A stretch of 64,000 nucleotides of DNA from Collimonas sp. OK242 (GTDB lineage: Bacteria > Pseudomonadota > Gammaproteobacteria > Burkholderiales > Burkholderiaceae_D): assembly GCF_900107095.1 (NCBI RefSeq), contig NZ_FNOR01000010.1, forward strand, positions 146,906-210,905, given 5' to 3'. The translations under genes and the position numbers were made by a program. A model generated the notes under the pieces. That model ran no database searches, was not told the origin of the DNA, and saw only the letters and a program-made list of their open reading frames with translations. Positions 46,795 to 57,100 of this stretch are shown in pieces (position 1 is the stretch's first letter; each line of letters opens with the position of its first letter).

Positions 46795-47375
46795 GTGGCA
46801 AGCCTATGAAATACCCAACGCAGGCCGCGCCACAGTTTAGGCAGCAGCCAGATCGCAAACAGGAAAAACAGGAACAGGAATGCAAACAGCAGCCAGGGAT
46901 GGAAAAACGCCGCCCATAAAGCGCCGAGCACGGTCGCATCTTCGGAAAACGATGCAGCCCAGTTGCTCAAGGGTTCCGGCGTGGTGTTGATCATGGCCCG
47001 GCTGCCCGCCTTGGTAGCGTGCGCACCCAGCGCAAAAGTGCCGCCTATCAGCGCCGCCACCGTAGTCCAGGCCGGATCCATGTGGCCCATGGCGGCCACC
47101 GCGAGGATGGCGCCGGCCGGAATCCGGATAAAGGTGTGGATCGCGTCCCAGACTGAATCAAGTCCGGGAATCTTATCCACCAGAAACTCGAGGGCCGTCA
47201 GCAAGCCGGTAACACCGATCACCCACGGCGATTCCAGTATCTGCAGCGCCTGCGGCAGATCGATCCACCCCAGGCGGCCGAACCAGCCGGCGATGAACAG
47301 CGCCATATACAGGCGGATGCCGCTGGCCCACGATAAGCCACCGGCCAGCGCAGCGCTGGAAAGTGTATCAATCAT
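46791..47375 (-). CDS. DUF4126 membrane protein
   Basis: 194-residue hydrophobic protein. The N-terminal half shows LAGGLSWASGIRLYMALFIAGWFGRLGW (about 11-38) and VDKIPGLDSVWDAIHTFIRIPAGAIL (about 67-92), characteristic of DUF4126, with the glycine-rich GHMDPAWTTVAALIGGTFALGAHATKAGSRAMINTTPEP region next. Two more membrane segments are near the C terminus. No function is known. It is coupled to the FtsX-type permease. Confidence 0.88.
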   Translation of the reverse strand: MIDTLSSAALAGGLSWASGIRLYMALFIAGWFGRLGWIDLPQALQILESPWVIGVTGLLTALEFLVDKIPGLDSVWDAIHTFIRIPAGAILAVAAMGHMDPAWTTVAALIGGTFALGAHATKAGSRAMINTTPEPLSNWAASFSEDATVLGALWAAFFHPWLLFAFLFLFFLFAIWLLPKLWRGLRWVFHRLAT

Positions 47376-47569
47376 GATGTCCCCTCTTTCTCCGGATACT
47401 ATCTGGTGTTGGGTGTTACAGCTAGCGTAACGTAAACCTGCATCAGGCGCGCAAGATTAGCTATCTTGCAGCCAAAATCGGCCGCAGGACCCGGTAAATC
47501 GGCAACGCATGGGAAAGATCGAAGAGAGGACGGTCGCCGCCAAACCGTGGCTGTGGCGGCGCCAGGGAA

Positions 47570-48661
47570 TTACTTGGCGTCGACCAGCGGCGCGACCCGC
47601 ACATCGCCGCATTGGGCGCGATGGCGCAGGGCATGGTCCATCAGCACCAGGGCCAGCATGGCCTCGGCAATCGGTGTCGCCCGGATCCCCACGCAAGGAT
47701 CGTGACGGCCGAAAGTTTCAACCGTGGCCGGATTGCCCTGCTTGTCGATCGACTGCCGCGGCGTGCGGATGCTCGAAGTCGGCTTGATGGCGATCGACAC
47801 GGTGATGTCCTGGCCGCTCGAAATGCCGCCCAGGATGCCGCCGGCGTTATTGCTCAGGAAACCGTTGCGGGTGATTTCATCGCCATGCTGCGATCCCTTT
47901 TGCGCCACCGAGGCAAAACCGGCGCCGATTTCCACGCCCTTGACCGCATTGATGCCCATCATGGCGTAGCCGATCTCGGCATCCAGCTTGTCGTACAAAG
48001 GCTCGCCCAGGCCAACCGGCACCTTGCAGGCGACGACATCGATACGGGCGCCGCAGGAATCGCCATCTTTGCGCAATGCATCCATATACGCCTCAAGTTC
48101 GGCGATCTGGCTGATGTTGGCGGCAAAAAACGGGTTATTGGGTACATGGTCCCAAGACTCGAAAGCGACCGGGATTTCGCCCAACTGGCTCATGCAGCCT
48201 TTGAAAGTTGTGCCGTATTGCTGAAACAGCCACTTCTTGGCGATGGCTGCAGCGCCGACCATGGGCGCCGTCAGGCGCGCCGAGGAGCGGCCGCCGCCGC
48301 GCGGATCGCGGATGCCGTATTTTTGCCAATAGGTAAAGTCGGCGTGGCCGGGACGGAAGGTATCGACGATATTGCCGTAATCCTTGCTGCGCTGGTCCTG
48401 GTTGCGGATCAACAGCATGATCGGGGTGCCGGTGGTCTTGCCCTCATAGACGCCGGACAGGATTTCCACCGTGTCCGGCTCCTGGCGCTGGGTAACGTGG
48501 CGCGAGGTACCAGGCTTACGGCGATCCAGATCCGGCTGGATGTCGGCTTCGGACAATTCCAGTCCCGGCGGGCAGCCATCGACTATGCAGCCGATGGCCG
48601 GGCCGTGTGATTCGCCGAAATTGGTGACGCTAAACAGACTGCCGAAGGTATTGCCGGGCAT
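47570..48661 (-). CDS. aroC: Chorismate synthase
   Basis: FMN-dependent lyase for the last shikimate-pathway step, EPSP to chorismate. The 363-residue protein begins [29 protein letters not shown] with the conserved GESHG, and contains [14 protein letters not shown] and [10 protein letters not shown] near residues 100-135 and SSGQDI further on. Length and motifs are normal. No other shikimate gene is adjacent. Confidence 0.98.
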   Translation of the reverse strand: MPGNTFGSLFSVTNFGESHGPAIGCIVDGCPPGLELSEADIQPDLDRRKPGTSRHVTQRQEPDTVEILSGVYEGKTTGTPIMLLIRNQDQRSKDYGNIVDTFRPGHADFTYWQKYGIRDPRGGGRSSARLTAPMVGAAAIAKKWLFQQYGTTFKGCMSQLGEIPVAFESWDHVPNNPFFAANISQIAELEAYMDALRKDGDSCGARIDVVACKVPVGLGEPLYDKLDAEIGYAMMGINAVKGVEIGAGFASVAQKGSQHGDEITRNGFLSNNAGGILGGISSGQDITVSIAIKPTSSIRTPRQSIDKQGNPATVETFGRHDPCVGIRATPIAEAMLALVLMDHALRHRAQCGDVRVAPLVDAK

Positions 48662-48815
48662 GATGATCCAGAGAAAAGAGGCTGAAAGACATGATTTTAC
48701 CAGCGCAGGCGGGTTGATAGCGAGCCGCGCTTTATAGTTGTTGCGTTTTTGATATTTTAAAAATTGGCGCCGCCCGGCAGGCGTCCGGAGGCGCCCATGC
48801 CCACCCCATCCGGTT

Positions 48816-50702
48816 TTACTGCCAGGCGCCGCGTAAAGTCTGTACCTGCTGCTGTAAATATTCCGGTGTCGCCTGAGTCGGCGCTACCGCTTCGCCCACC
48901 GTCAGCTGCAAAGCCGACAGCGGACCGCGCCGGAACGAGCGCTGGAACGGATTGCCGGCGCTACGGGTCCACATGCTGCCCCACAAGCCGCTCAGTGCCA
49001 TCGGGATCACAGGCACTGGCGTGCGCTCAATGATTTTCTTGATGCCGCCGCGGAATTCGTTCATTTCGCCGGTGCTGGTCAATTTACCTTCCGGGAAAAT
49101 GCAGACCAGGTCGCCATCTTCCAGCGCAGCGGCGATTTGCGCGAAGGCGCGCTCCATCAATTCAGGATTTTCCTTGGCCGGCGCAATCGGAATCGCCTTG
49201 GCGGTTTTAAACAGCCAGGCCAGCACCGGGATTTTGAAAATCCGGTGATCCATCACAAAACGGATAGGCCGCGGACTAGCCGCCATGATCACGATCGCAT
49301 CGACGTAACTGACGTGGTTGCAGACCAGCACCGCAGCGCCTTCGTCCGGAATACGGTCGCGGTTGACGGTGCGGACCCGGTGGATGGTATGAATCACGAT
49401 CCAGGCCACGAAACGCACCAGGTATTCCGGCACCACCGTGAAAATATACAAGGCGACCATGGCATTGAGAATCGCGGTGACCAGGAAAATCTGCGGAATC
49501 GTGAAGCCGAAGCTCAACAAAGTCATCGCCACCAGCGCCGCCGCCACCATGAACAAGGCGTTCATGATATTCATGCCGGCAATCGTGCGCGACAGATGGC
49601 GGCGGTCGCAACGGGTCTGGATCACCGCGAACAGCGGCACGATATACAAGCCGCCGAACAGGCCGATCATCACGCAATCGAACAGGATGCGCCAGCTGCC
49701 GTGCTGCTGCACAAAACCGGCCATGTCGACCAGCGCGGCATTGGTGTAGCCCAGGCTGGCAAGAAACAGGTCGAGGCCAAACACCGACAGGCCGATCGCG
49801 CCAAACGGCACCAGCCCGATTTCCACCTTGTGGCCCGACAAGCGTTCGCACAGCAGCGAACCGGTGCCGACGCCGAGCGAGAATACCGTCAGCAACAACA
49901 CAAAAACGCTATGGTCGCCATGCAGGTAATTTTTCGCATACAAGGGAAACTGCGCCAGCACGATCGCGCCGTAAAACCAGAACCATGAGTTGGCCAGCAT
50001 GGCCAGGAACACCGGCCGGTTCTTGCGGGAAAAGCCCAGGTTGCGCACCGTTTCGGTCATCGGGTTCCAATTGATCTTCAGCGCCGGTTCGGCGGCCGGC
50101 GTCAGCGGAATGCCGCGGCTGAACAGCCAGCCGACGATCGCAATCGCCAGCGTGCCGCCCGCCACCAGCTCGATACCCCACGGCTTGTGCACCACCAGCA
50201 CCGCGCCCAGCACTTCACCCAACAGAATGCCGACGAAAGTTCCCATCTCGATAATGCCGTTGCCGCCGACCAGTTCATCCTGGCGCAGCTGCTGCGGCAG
50301 ATAGGCGTACTTGAGCGGCCCGAAAATGGTGGAATGGACACCCATGCCGACCACGGCCAGGATCAACAGCCATAAATTATGCGTCAGCCAGCCCACGGCG
50401 GCGACCGCCATGATGATAATTTCCAGTACTTTGATATAACGCGCCAGGCGCGATTTCTCGAACTTGTCGGCGAGTTGGCCGGCAGTCGCCGAAAACACCA
50501 CAAACGGCAAAATGAACAAACCTGGAATCAGATTGTTCAACAGATTGACGTCGATGCTGGTCCAGCTCAACGCTTCGTAAGTCAGGATCGTCAGCAAGGC
50601 GGTCTTGAATACATTGTCGTTGAAGGCGCCAAAAAACTGGGTCCAGAAGAAGGGAGCGAAGCGTCGCTGGCGCAGCAGAGCAAATTGACTGGAATTGGAC
50701 AT
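48816..50702 (-). CDS. MFS lysophospholipid transporter fused to a PlsC-type acyltransferase
   Basis: 628-residue fusion. Residues 1-410 form a 12-segment MFS transporter resembling LplT, which flips lysophospholipids inward ([19 protein letters not shown] at the start). Residues about 425-628 form a PlsC-type acyltransferase with NHVSYVD (H-x4-D motif) and [15 protein letters not shown]. The AMP-binding acyl-ACP synthetase domain of full-length Aas is absent, so it would have to use acyl-ACP or acyl-CoA from another source. It likely repairs lysophospholipids in the inner membrane. Confidence 0.9.
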   Translation of the reverse strand: MSNSSQFALLRQRRFAPFFWTQFFGAFNDNVFKTALLTILTYEALSWTSIDVNLLNNLIPGLFILPFVVFSATAGQLADKFEKSRLARYIKVLEIIIMAVAAVGWLTHNLWLLILAVVGMGVHSTIFGPLKYAYLPQQLRQDELVGGNGIIEMGTFVGILLGEVLGAVLVVHKPWGIELVAGGTLAIAIVGWLFSRGIPLTPAAEPALKINWNPMTETVRNLGFSRKNRPVFLAMLANSWFWFYGAIVLAQFPLYAKNYLHGDHSVFVLLLTVFSLGVGTGSLLCERLSGHKVEIGLVPFGAIGLSVFGLDLFLASLGYTNAALVDMAGFVQQHGSWRILFDCVMIGLFGGLYIVPLFAVIQTRCDRRHLSRTIAGMNIMNALFMVAAALVAMTLLSFGFTIPQIFLVTAILNAMVALYIFTVVPEYLVRFVAWIVIHTIHRVRTVNRDRIPDEGAAVLVCNHVSYVDAIVIMAASPRPIRFVMDHRIFKIPVLAWLFKTAKAIPIAPAKENPELMERAFAQIAAALEDGDLVCIFPEGKLTSTGEMNEFRGGIKKIIERTPVPVIPMALSGLWGSMWTRSAGNPFQRSFRRGPLSALQLTVGEAVAPTQATPEYLQQQVQTLRGAWQ

Positions 50703-50839
50703 AGGTGGACTGAGGGGAAGGGGCGCGCCGTGGCAGCGGCGAATGAATGACTGTTTTAATATTTTTTTGAAACTTACGCAAAAAAACCGTTTGCGGCGTC
50801 TTCCTGCCGCAAACGGTTCCAGACAAACTATAACAAACC

Positions 50840-51286
50840 TTATTCGTCGGCGTTAGACGGCCAATCGCGGATATAGGCTTTCAGCATCTTGTTTTCGAAA
50901 CCCTGGGCATCCAGCACCGCCTTGGCCACGTCATAAAACGACATCACGCCCAGCAAGGTGCGGGCATCCATGATCGGTACATAACGCGCGTGGCGCTCCA
51001 GCATGATGCGGCGCACTTCGTTGACTTCCGTATCGGGCGTGACGGTAATCGGGCTGTCGTCCATGTGCTTGCGCACCGTGTTGCTGCCGACCGCGCCGCC
51101 GTTCTGGTGAATCGCGTTCATCACTTCACGGAAAGTCAGCATCCCCACCAGCGTACCGAACTCCATCACGACCAGCGAACCTATATCTTTTTCCGCCATG
51201 GTATTGACGGCCTCGATCAACGGCGTTTCCGGCGTCACTGTGTAGAGAATATTGCCTTTGACTTTGAGGATCTCAGAAACTTTCAT
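50840..51286 (-). CDS. Tandem CBS-domain protein
   Basis: 148-residue protein made of two CBS modules (about 8-65 and 72-135): TVTPETPLIEAVNTMAEKDIGSLVVME and ITVTPDTEVNEVRRIMLERHARYVPIMD. Stand-alone CBS pairs bind adenine nucleotides or similar ligands and regulate partners; no partner can be inferred. It begins MKVSEILKVKG, usual for this group. Confidence 0.93.
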   Translation of the reverse strand: MKVSEILKVKGNILYTVTPETPLIEAVNTMAEKDIGSLVVMEFGTLVGMLTFREVMNAIHQNGGAVGSNTVRKHMDDSPITVTPDTEVNEVRRIMLERHARYVPIMDARTLLGVMSFYDVAKAVLDAQGFENKMLKAYIRDWPSNADE

Positions 51287-51434
51287 GGGGCCATCCTGCC
51301 TTTGCTTGAGTTATGCTTGCACGTATCGCTTGTATCCAGAATGTAGCCTAAGCCAGACTAAAAATCTACCGCGCAGCGCAGCACGGGTAGAGTGAGTTCT
51401 CATATTTCAAGAATAGAAGGAGACAGCCAGCACC

Positions 51435-52757
51435 ATGAGCACCCCCCATTATCCCGGTTTCGACACCTTGTCGCTGCACGCCGGCAGCGCCCCCGATCCG
51501 GCCACCGGCGCCCGCGCCACGCCGATCTACCTGACCTCGGCCTTTGTCTTCAAGGATTCCGACCACGCTGCCTCGTTGTTCAATATGGAACGCGCCGGCC
51601 ACGTGTATTCGCGCATCTCCAACCCCACCAACGCCGTGCTGGAAGAACGCATCGCCGCGCTCGAAGGCGGCGTCGCCGGGATTGCCGTCGCCAGCGGGCA
51701 AGCGGCCATGCATCTGGGCCTGGCCACCATCGCCGGCGCCGGTTCGCATATCGTGGCGTCGCGCGCCTTGTATGGCGGTTCGCACAACCTGCTGTCCTAC
51801 ACCATGAAACGCTTCGGCATCGAAACCACCTTCGTCGACCCGAGCGACCTGGACGCCTGGCGCGCGGCGATCCGGCCGAATACCAAAGTGCTGTTCGGCG
51901 AGACGCTCGGCAATCCGGGACTGGACGTGCTGGATATCCCGCGTATCGCCGCCCTGGCGCACGAGCACTATCTGCCGCTGATGGTCGACGCCACGTTTAC
52001 CACGCCGTATCTGCTGCGCCCTTTCGATCATGGCGCCGACCTGGTGTTCCACTCGGCCACCAAGTTCCTGTGCGGCCACGGCACTGCCGTCGGCGGCCTG
52101 CTGGTGGACGGCGGCACTTTCGACTGGCAGCAAGCGTATGAAAAAACCGGCCGCTTCAGCGAATTGTGCGAGCCGTACGACGGCTTCCACGGCATGGTGT
52201 TTTCCGAGGAATCGACAGTCGCGCCGTTTTCCTTGCGCGCCCGGCGCGAAGGCTTGCGCGATTTCGGCGCGGTGATGAGTCCGCACAATGCCTTCGCTAT
52301 CCTGCAAGGCATAGAGACGCTGGCCTTACGCATGGAAAAGCACGTCGCCAATACCCGCAAGGTGGTCGAATTCCTGGCGGCGCACGCGGCGGTCGAGTCG
52401 GTCGCCTATCCTGAATTGCCTTCGCATCCCGGCCATGCGCTGAGCAAGACGCTGCTGCCCAAAGGTTGCGGCGCCGTATTCTCGTTCAACCTCAAAGGCG
52501 ATCGCGCGGCTGGCCGGCGTATGGTGGAATCGCTCAAGATATTCTCCCACCTGGCCAATGTCGGCGATGCCAAATCGCTGGTCATCCATCCGGCCTCGAC
52601 CACCCATTTCCGGGTTCCGAGCGAACAGTTGGCGGCCTCCGGCATTACCGAAGGCACCTTGCGGCTGTCGATAGGCCTGGAGAATGTCGAGGATCTGATC
52701 GAAGACCTGGCTTACGGCCTGAAGATGTCGCAGCGCGCTGAGCGCAAGGAAAAATGA
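51435..52757 (+). CDS. metY: O-acetylhomoserine/O-succinylhomoserine sulfhydrylase (MetY type)
   Basis: PLP enzyme of the Cys/Met metabolism family that forms homocysteine directly from an acylated homoserine and sulfide. The start FDTLSLHAGSAPDPATGARATPIY and the segment GHVYSRISNPTNAVLEERIAALEGGVAG are MetY-like (440 residues) rather than the shorter MetZ. The PLP Lys is in HSATKFLCGHG near residue 210. It is followed 1 bp later by an alpha/beta hydrolase gene. Which acyl group is used is not decided by sequence. Confidence 0.85.
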   Translation: MSTPHYPGFDTLSLHAGSAPDPATGARATPIYLTSAFVFKDSDHAASLFNMERAGHVYSRISNPTNAVLEERIAALEGGVAGIAVASGQAAMHLGLATIAGAGSHIVASRALYGGSHNLLSYTMKRFGIETTFVDPSDLDAWRAAIRPNTKVLFGETLGNPGLDVLDIPRIAALAHEHYLPLMVDATFTTPYLLRPFDHGADLVFHSATKFLCGHGTAVGGLLVDGGTFDWQQAYEKTGRFSELCEPYDGFHGMVFSEESTVAPFSLRARREGLRDFGAVMSPHNAFAILQGIETLALRMEKHVANTRKVVEFLAAHAAVESVAYPELPSHPGHALSKTLLPKGCGAVFSFNLKGDRAAGRRMVESLKIFSHLANVGDAKSLVIHPASTTHFRVPSEQLAASGITEGTLRLSIGLENVEDLIEDLAYGLKMSQRAERKEK

Positions 52758-52758
52758 G

Positions 52759-53640
52759 ATGTTGCTAAAAACACACTTCCGCAGCACAGATTACGATACG
52801 TATTGCTACACCGGCGGCAAAACCTTCAACCCTGCTTTGCCGACCGCGGTGTTTATCCACGGCGCTCAAAACGACCATTCGGTCTGGGTCTTGCAAACCC
52901 GCTATTTCGCCCATCACGGCTTCAGTGTGCTGGCGGTGGACCTGCCGGGACATGGACGCAGCCAGGGTCCGGCCTTGGCCACCATCGAGGAATTGTCAGA
53001 CTGGCTGAATGCGCTGCTGGATGCCGCCGGCGTTACCAAAGCGATCCTGATCGGACACAGCATGGGTTCACTGATCGCGCTGGAAAGCGCCGGCCGTGCT
53101 GCAATTGCAAGCTCCGCGCGCATCGCCGGCATTGCGCTGGTTGGCACCGCGTATCCGATGAGAGTCGCCGATGCGCTGCTTGATGCCGCCAATAATGCGC
53201 AGCAAAGTGCGATCGACATGGTGAACATCTGGTCGCATTCGACCATTTCGCCCAAACCCTCCGCTCCCGGCCCGGGGTTTTACGTGCAGGGGGCCAGCCA
53301 GCGCCTGATGCAGCGCATTGCCCGCCAGTCCGACAGCAAGCCGACCGTGTTCTATACCGACTTTGCTGCTTGCAACAGTTATGCAAACGGCGAACAGGCA
53401 TCCCACGCCGTGACTTGCCCTGCCCTGTTCCTGCTTGGCCAACACGACGTCATGACACCCGCCAAAGCCGCGGCCGGCCTGATTGCTGCGATCAAACATG
53501 CCAAGATAGTGCAGGTCGAAGCCAGCGGCCATGCATTGATGGCGGAACAGCCGGATGCGGTGCTGGATCATTTGTTCACGTTTGCCACCGCAGCGCTGCG
53601 CTCTGCCGCAGCGGTTGCACCTGCCATCCAGGGGGATTAA
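52759..53640 (+). CDS. Alpha/beta hydrolase
   Basis: 293-residue alpha/beta-fold hydrolase. The nucleophile elbow is GHSMGS (Ser about 116), the oxyanion region HGAQNDHSVW and the catalytic His in ASGHALMAEQ near residue 258, with an Asp in QHDVMTP. Substrate unknown. It directly follows metY, so an ester or thioester product linked to sulphur metabolism is possible but speculative. Confidence 0.88.
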   Translation: MLLKTHFRSTDYDTYCYTGGKTFNPALPTAVFIHGAQNDHSVWVLQTRYFAHHGFSVLAVDLPGHGRSQGPALATIEELSDWLNALLDAAGVTKAILIGHSMGSLIALESAGRAAIASSARIAGIALVGTAYPMRVADALLDAANNAQQSAIDMVNIWSHSTISPKPSAPGPGFYVQGASQRLMQRIARQSDSKPTVFYTDFAACNSYANGEQASHAVTCPALFLLGQHDVMTPAKAAAGLIAAIKHAKIVQVEASGHALMAEQPDAVLDHLFTFATAALRSAAAVAPAIQGD

Positions 53641-53671
53641 GCTTAAAGAACAGTAACTTCGAGGAGACGCC

Positions 53672-53989
53672 ATGCCTACCGTGCTTGAAAAGAAATACGA
53701 GACGTTTGCCGAGTTCTATCCGAGTTACCTGAGCCAGCACAGCAACCGCACCTGCCGCCAGCTGCATTTCGCCGGCTCGACGCTAGCGCTGCTGGCGTTG
53801 GGCGCGCTGGCACTGACCGGCGCCTGGTACTGGTTGCCGGTGGCGCTGGTGTGCGGTTACGGTTTTGCCTGGGTCGGCCATTTCGTGTTCGAGAAGAACC
53901 GCCCCGCCACCTTTAAACAACCGCTCTACTCCTTCCTTGGCGATTGGGTCATGTACTGGCAGATGCTGACCGGCCAGGTTTCCTTTTAA
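53672..53989 (+). CDS. DUF962 (Mpo1-like) membrane protein
   Basis: 105-residue protein with the DUF962 pattern: EFYPSYLSQHSNRTCRQLHFAG (about 13-34) containing the conserved His pair, two or three membrane segments, and WVGHFVFEKNRPATFKQPLYS (about 69-89). The yeast relative Mpo1 is an iron-dependent dioxygenase in alpha-oxidation of fatty acids; an equivalent role in bacteria is not shown. AGGAG precedes the ATG. It is followed at once by a terminator. Confidence 0.92.
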   Translation: MPTVLEKKYETFAEFYPSYLSQHSNRTCRQLHFAGSTLALLALGALALTGAWYWLPVALVCGYGFAWVGHFVFEKNRPATFKQPLYSFLGDWVMYWQMLTGQVSF

Positions 53990-53998
53990 TTAACCATG

Positions 53999-54032
53999 TA
54001 AAAACGGTTCACAGCAATGTGAACCGTTTTTA
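53999..54032 (+). terminator. Strong terminator after the DUF962 gene
   Basis: Perfect 15-bp stem TAAAAACGGTTCACA/TGTGAACCGTTTTTA with a GCAA loop. Its rightward arm ends in five T, and the symmetric A-run makes it potentially active in both directions. It lies 10 bases past the stop codon. Confidence 0.85.
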
Positions 54033-54093
54033 CCTTAAAATAGCGATTACTTTACATTTAAACATCACGAAAAACGGCAATCACGGCAATCGA

Positions 54094-54225
54094 ATGACCA
54101 TAAAGCAGCCTTTGTTTTTAATCAACTACACGCGCCCGACTTACAAAGGCGTGGTGCAAGTCAGCTATTTCTGGGTACCGGGATTAGGACACGGCGGCAC
54201 GCTCATCAAGCTGCGAATGTACTAG
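54094..54225 (+). CDS. Possible 43-residue small protein next to element B
   Basis: ORF from ATG 54094 encodes a mildly basic peptide with LFLINYTRPTYKGVVQV and SYFWVPGLGHGGTLIKL. Its stop TAG falls on the first bases of the inverted repeat of element B. If element B inserted at TA, the empty site would read TACTAA and still stop here, so the insertion did not change the ORF. There is no strong ribosome site and I recognise no family. Confidence 0.25.
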   Translation: MTIKQPLFLINYTRPTYKGVVQVSYFWVPGLGHGGTLIKLRMY

Positions 54226-54489
54226 GGCCTGTTAACAATTAATTTGGGAGATGCGTTCAAACCAAAACGTGCGCTGGCAAGGCGCGTGGCGCAGCTGGGG
54301 CTGGTGCCTCAGCAAGCCATGCAACGCGGCCAGCGCACGTTTTGGTTTGAACCCTCCGGGAACGGCTGCAGGCGTCGCATGCCGTTGTTGCAACTCCTTG
54401 CCGTAGCACCGCTACGTCGCGTCGCTGCGCCTAGGCACGCAACGCCTGCCGCGCGTTCGCACTCCCAAATTAATTGTTAACAGGCCCTA
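54223..54489. repeat. 267-bp MITE-like element B with 28-bp terminal inverted repeats
   Basis: Perfect 28-bp terminal repeats (54223-54250 and 54462-54489) start TAGGGCCTGTTAAC and end in TA on both sides, suggesting a TA target duplication. Inside is a second perfect inverted repeat of 23 bp (54255-54277 and 54330-54352) and a core (54383-54434) with hairpin GTAGC-ACC-GCTAC ending GCGCCTAG, which resembles the core of element A. No transposase is encoded. The yihY stop codon lies in the right end. Confidence 0.8.
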
Positions 54490-55758
54490 ATCCCCCTCGA
54501 TAAAATACGCCGCCAGCGTCTGCTCCAGGCCCTGCTCTATGGCGGCTTCAACCTGCCATGCCAGTGCCGATTGGGTCACCTTGGCCGCCACCAGGTTGCA
54601 CACGAACAAGCGGTAGATGTCTGCGAGTTTCAGACCATCCGGATTGGCCAGCAAAATCCAGCCATCGATGCTGACACGCACTTTACGCCCCCACTGGTTT
54701 CTGGCCGGCACCTCGGTCTGCACGCAGCCGACCCAGCCGATCTCCAGCATTTGCTGCAGCAAGCTTTGCGACTCATCGAAACCCAGCCGGGTTGCGCGCC
54801 GTATCTGGCCCGCATCTACCGCGGCTGAACTGCCCTCGGTCCTGGCTTGGTACAGCACGCCCAATACCGCCATCGCATCAACGAAAGCGCTGCCCGGAGT
54901 CGGCACATGCCACCAGCGTTCATATTTCACTACCGGCAACGCCGCTACCAGCAAGGCGCCGACCAGCGTGATCATCCATAGCATGTAGATCCACAACAAG
55001 AAAATCGGCAAGGCCGCCAAGGCGCCGTAGACCATGGTGTAGGTCGGAAACTTGATCACATAGGCGGCAAAGAGACGCTTGGCGATTTCAAATGCGATAC
55101 CGGCCAGCAAGCCGCCCCACACCGCATCGCGCCAGTCCACCCGTTGATTCGGCACCGCCACGTACAGCAGGGTAAACGCACCGGTAGTCAACGCTATCGA
55201 CACCAGCGTATAAAACCAGTTGCCGACCCAGCTCATGACCAGCCCATTGGTCACCGCTGAAATATTGGAAGTGACGCTGATCGAAATGCCGATCAGCAGC
55301 GGCCCCAGCGTGATGATCGCCCAATACACCAGCACCCGGTGGATCCAAGGGCGCTGGGTCTTGACCCGCCAGATACGGTTGAACACGTGGTCGACCGTCG
55401 ACATCGTCAAGACCGAAGTCACGATCAGCGCGATGCCGCCGACCGCCGACAGTTTGGCCGATTTACTGGCAAACTGATTGAGTGAATTGAGAATCGTATC
55501 GGAGAACCCCCGCGGCATCAGGTTATGCACGAAATACTGTTCCAGCGAGGCGCGGAAAGTGCCGAACAACGGGAAAACGGTGAAGATCGCCAGCGCGATG
55601 GTCAGCATCGGCACCAGCGCCAGAATCGAGGTAAAGGTCAGGCTGCCGGCCACTTGCGGCAAGCGCTCCTCGTCCAGGCGGCGCGCCGCGAAACGAAACA
55701 GATCGCGCAATTCCGAGCGCGACAGGCCGCGTAATCTGGAAAATTTTATTGACTTCAT
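54487..55758 (-). CDS. YihY/BrkB-family membrane protein
   Basis: 423-residue inner-membrane protein of the family once called ribonuclease BN. Six membrane segments lie at about 38-62, 105-125, 150-172, 190-210, 218-240 and 253-278, with RRLDEERLPQVAGSLTFTSILALVPMLTIAL near the start and GGLLAGIAFEIAKRLFA. A cytoplasmic C-terminal region (about 290-423) may be a winged helix. The stop codon is TAG within the end of element B; the reconstructed pre-insertion site would give the same stop. Confidence 0.9.
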   Translation of the reverse strand: MKSIKFSRLRGLSRSELRDLFRFAARRLDEERLPQVAGSLTFTSILALVPMLTIALAIFTVFPLFGTFRASLEQYFVHNLMPRGFSDTILNSLNQFASKSAKLSAVGGIALIVTSVLTMSTVDHVFNRIWRVKTQRPWIHRVLVYWAIITLGPLLIGISISVTSNISAVTNGLVMSWVGNWFYTLVSIALTTGAFTLLYVAVPNQRVDWRDAVWGGLLAGIAFEIAKRLFAAYVIKFPTYTMVYGALAALPIFLLWIYMLWMITLVGALLVAALPVVKYERWWHVPTPGSAFVDAMAVLGVLYQARTEGSSAAVDAGQIRRATRLGFDESQSLLQQMLEIGWVGCVQTEVPARNQWGRKVRVSIDGWILLANPDGLKLADIYRLFVCNLVAAKVTQSALAWQVEAAIEQGLEQTLAAYFIEGD

Positions 55759-55803
55759 GCTTTACCTAATCTTTGCTGCGGAGCCTGCGCATTTGCAGCG
55801 TGA

Positions 55804-56912
<1,109 letters not shown>

Positions 56913-57019
56913 TACAAAATACCGGGGTTGCGCTTGCCCCGGCGTGTATCCACGGGGTAGCGAACGTATTGGATAACGAGAATTCGCGTCGAATGCCCGC
57001 GTACGTACTCCGTGGCCCG

Positions 57020-57079
57020 TTAAATGGGGTCAGAGTAATTTTCGCAAAGGGCGCGAAAAAAAACTCTGACCCCATTTAA
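57020..57079. repeat. REP-like hairpin with GGGGTCAGAGT arms
   Basis: Perfect 17-bp inverted repeat (57020-57036 and 57063-57079) with arms containing GGGGTCAGAGT; the 26-base spacer forms a second stem TTCGC/GCGAA. The motif is known from REP/RAYT-associated repeats in many proteobacteria. It lies between DUF2069 and the FAD oxidase, about 22 bp before the latter's ATG, so it would fold in that mRNA leader. Confidence 0.75.
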
Positions 57080-57100
57080 CTCCTTCGCCGAAATTACGAC

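Noticed and set aside
47376..47569. Possible small gene between DUF4126 and aroC
   Set aside because: Short open frames exist on both strands but lack ribosome sites and conserved-looking sequence; treated as spacer.
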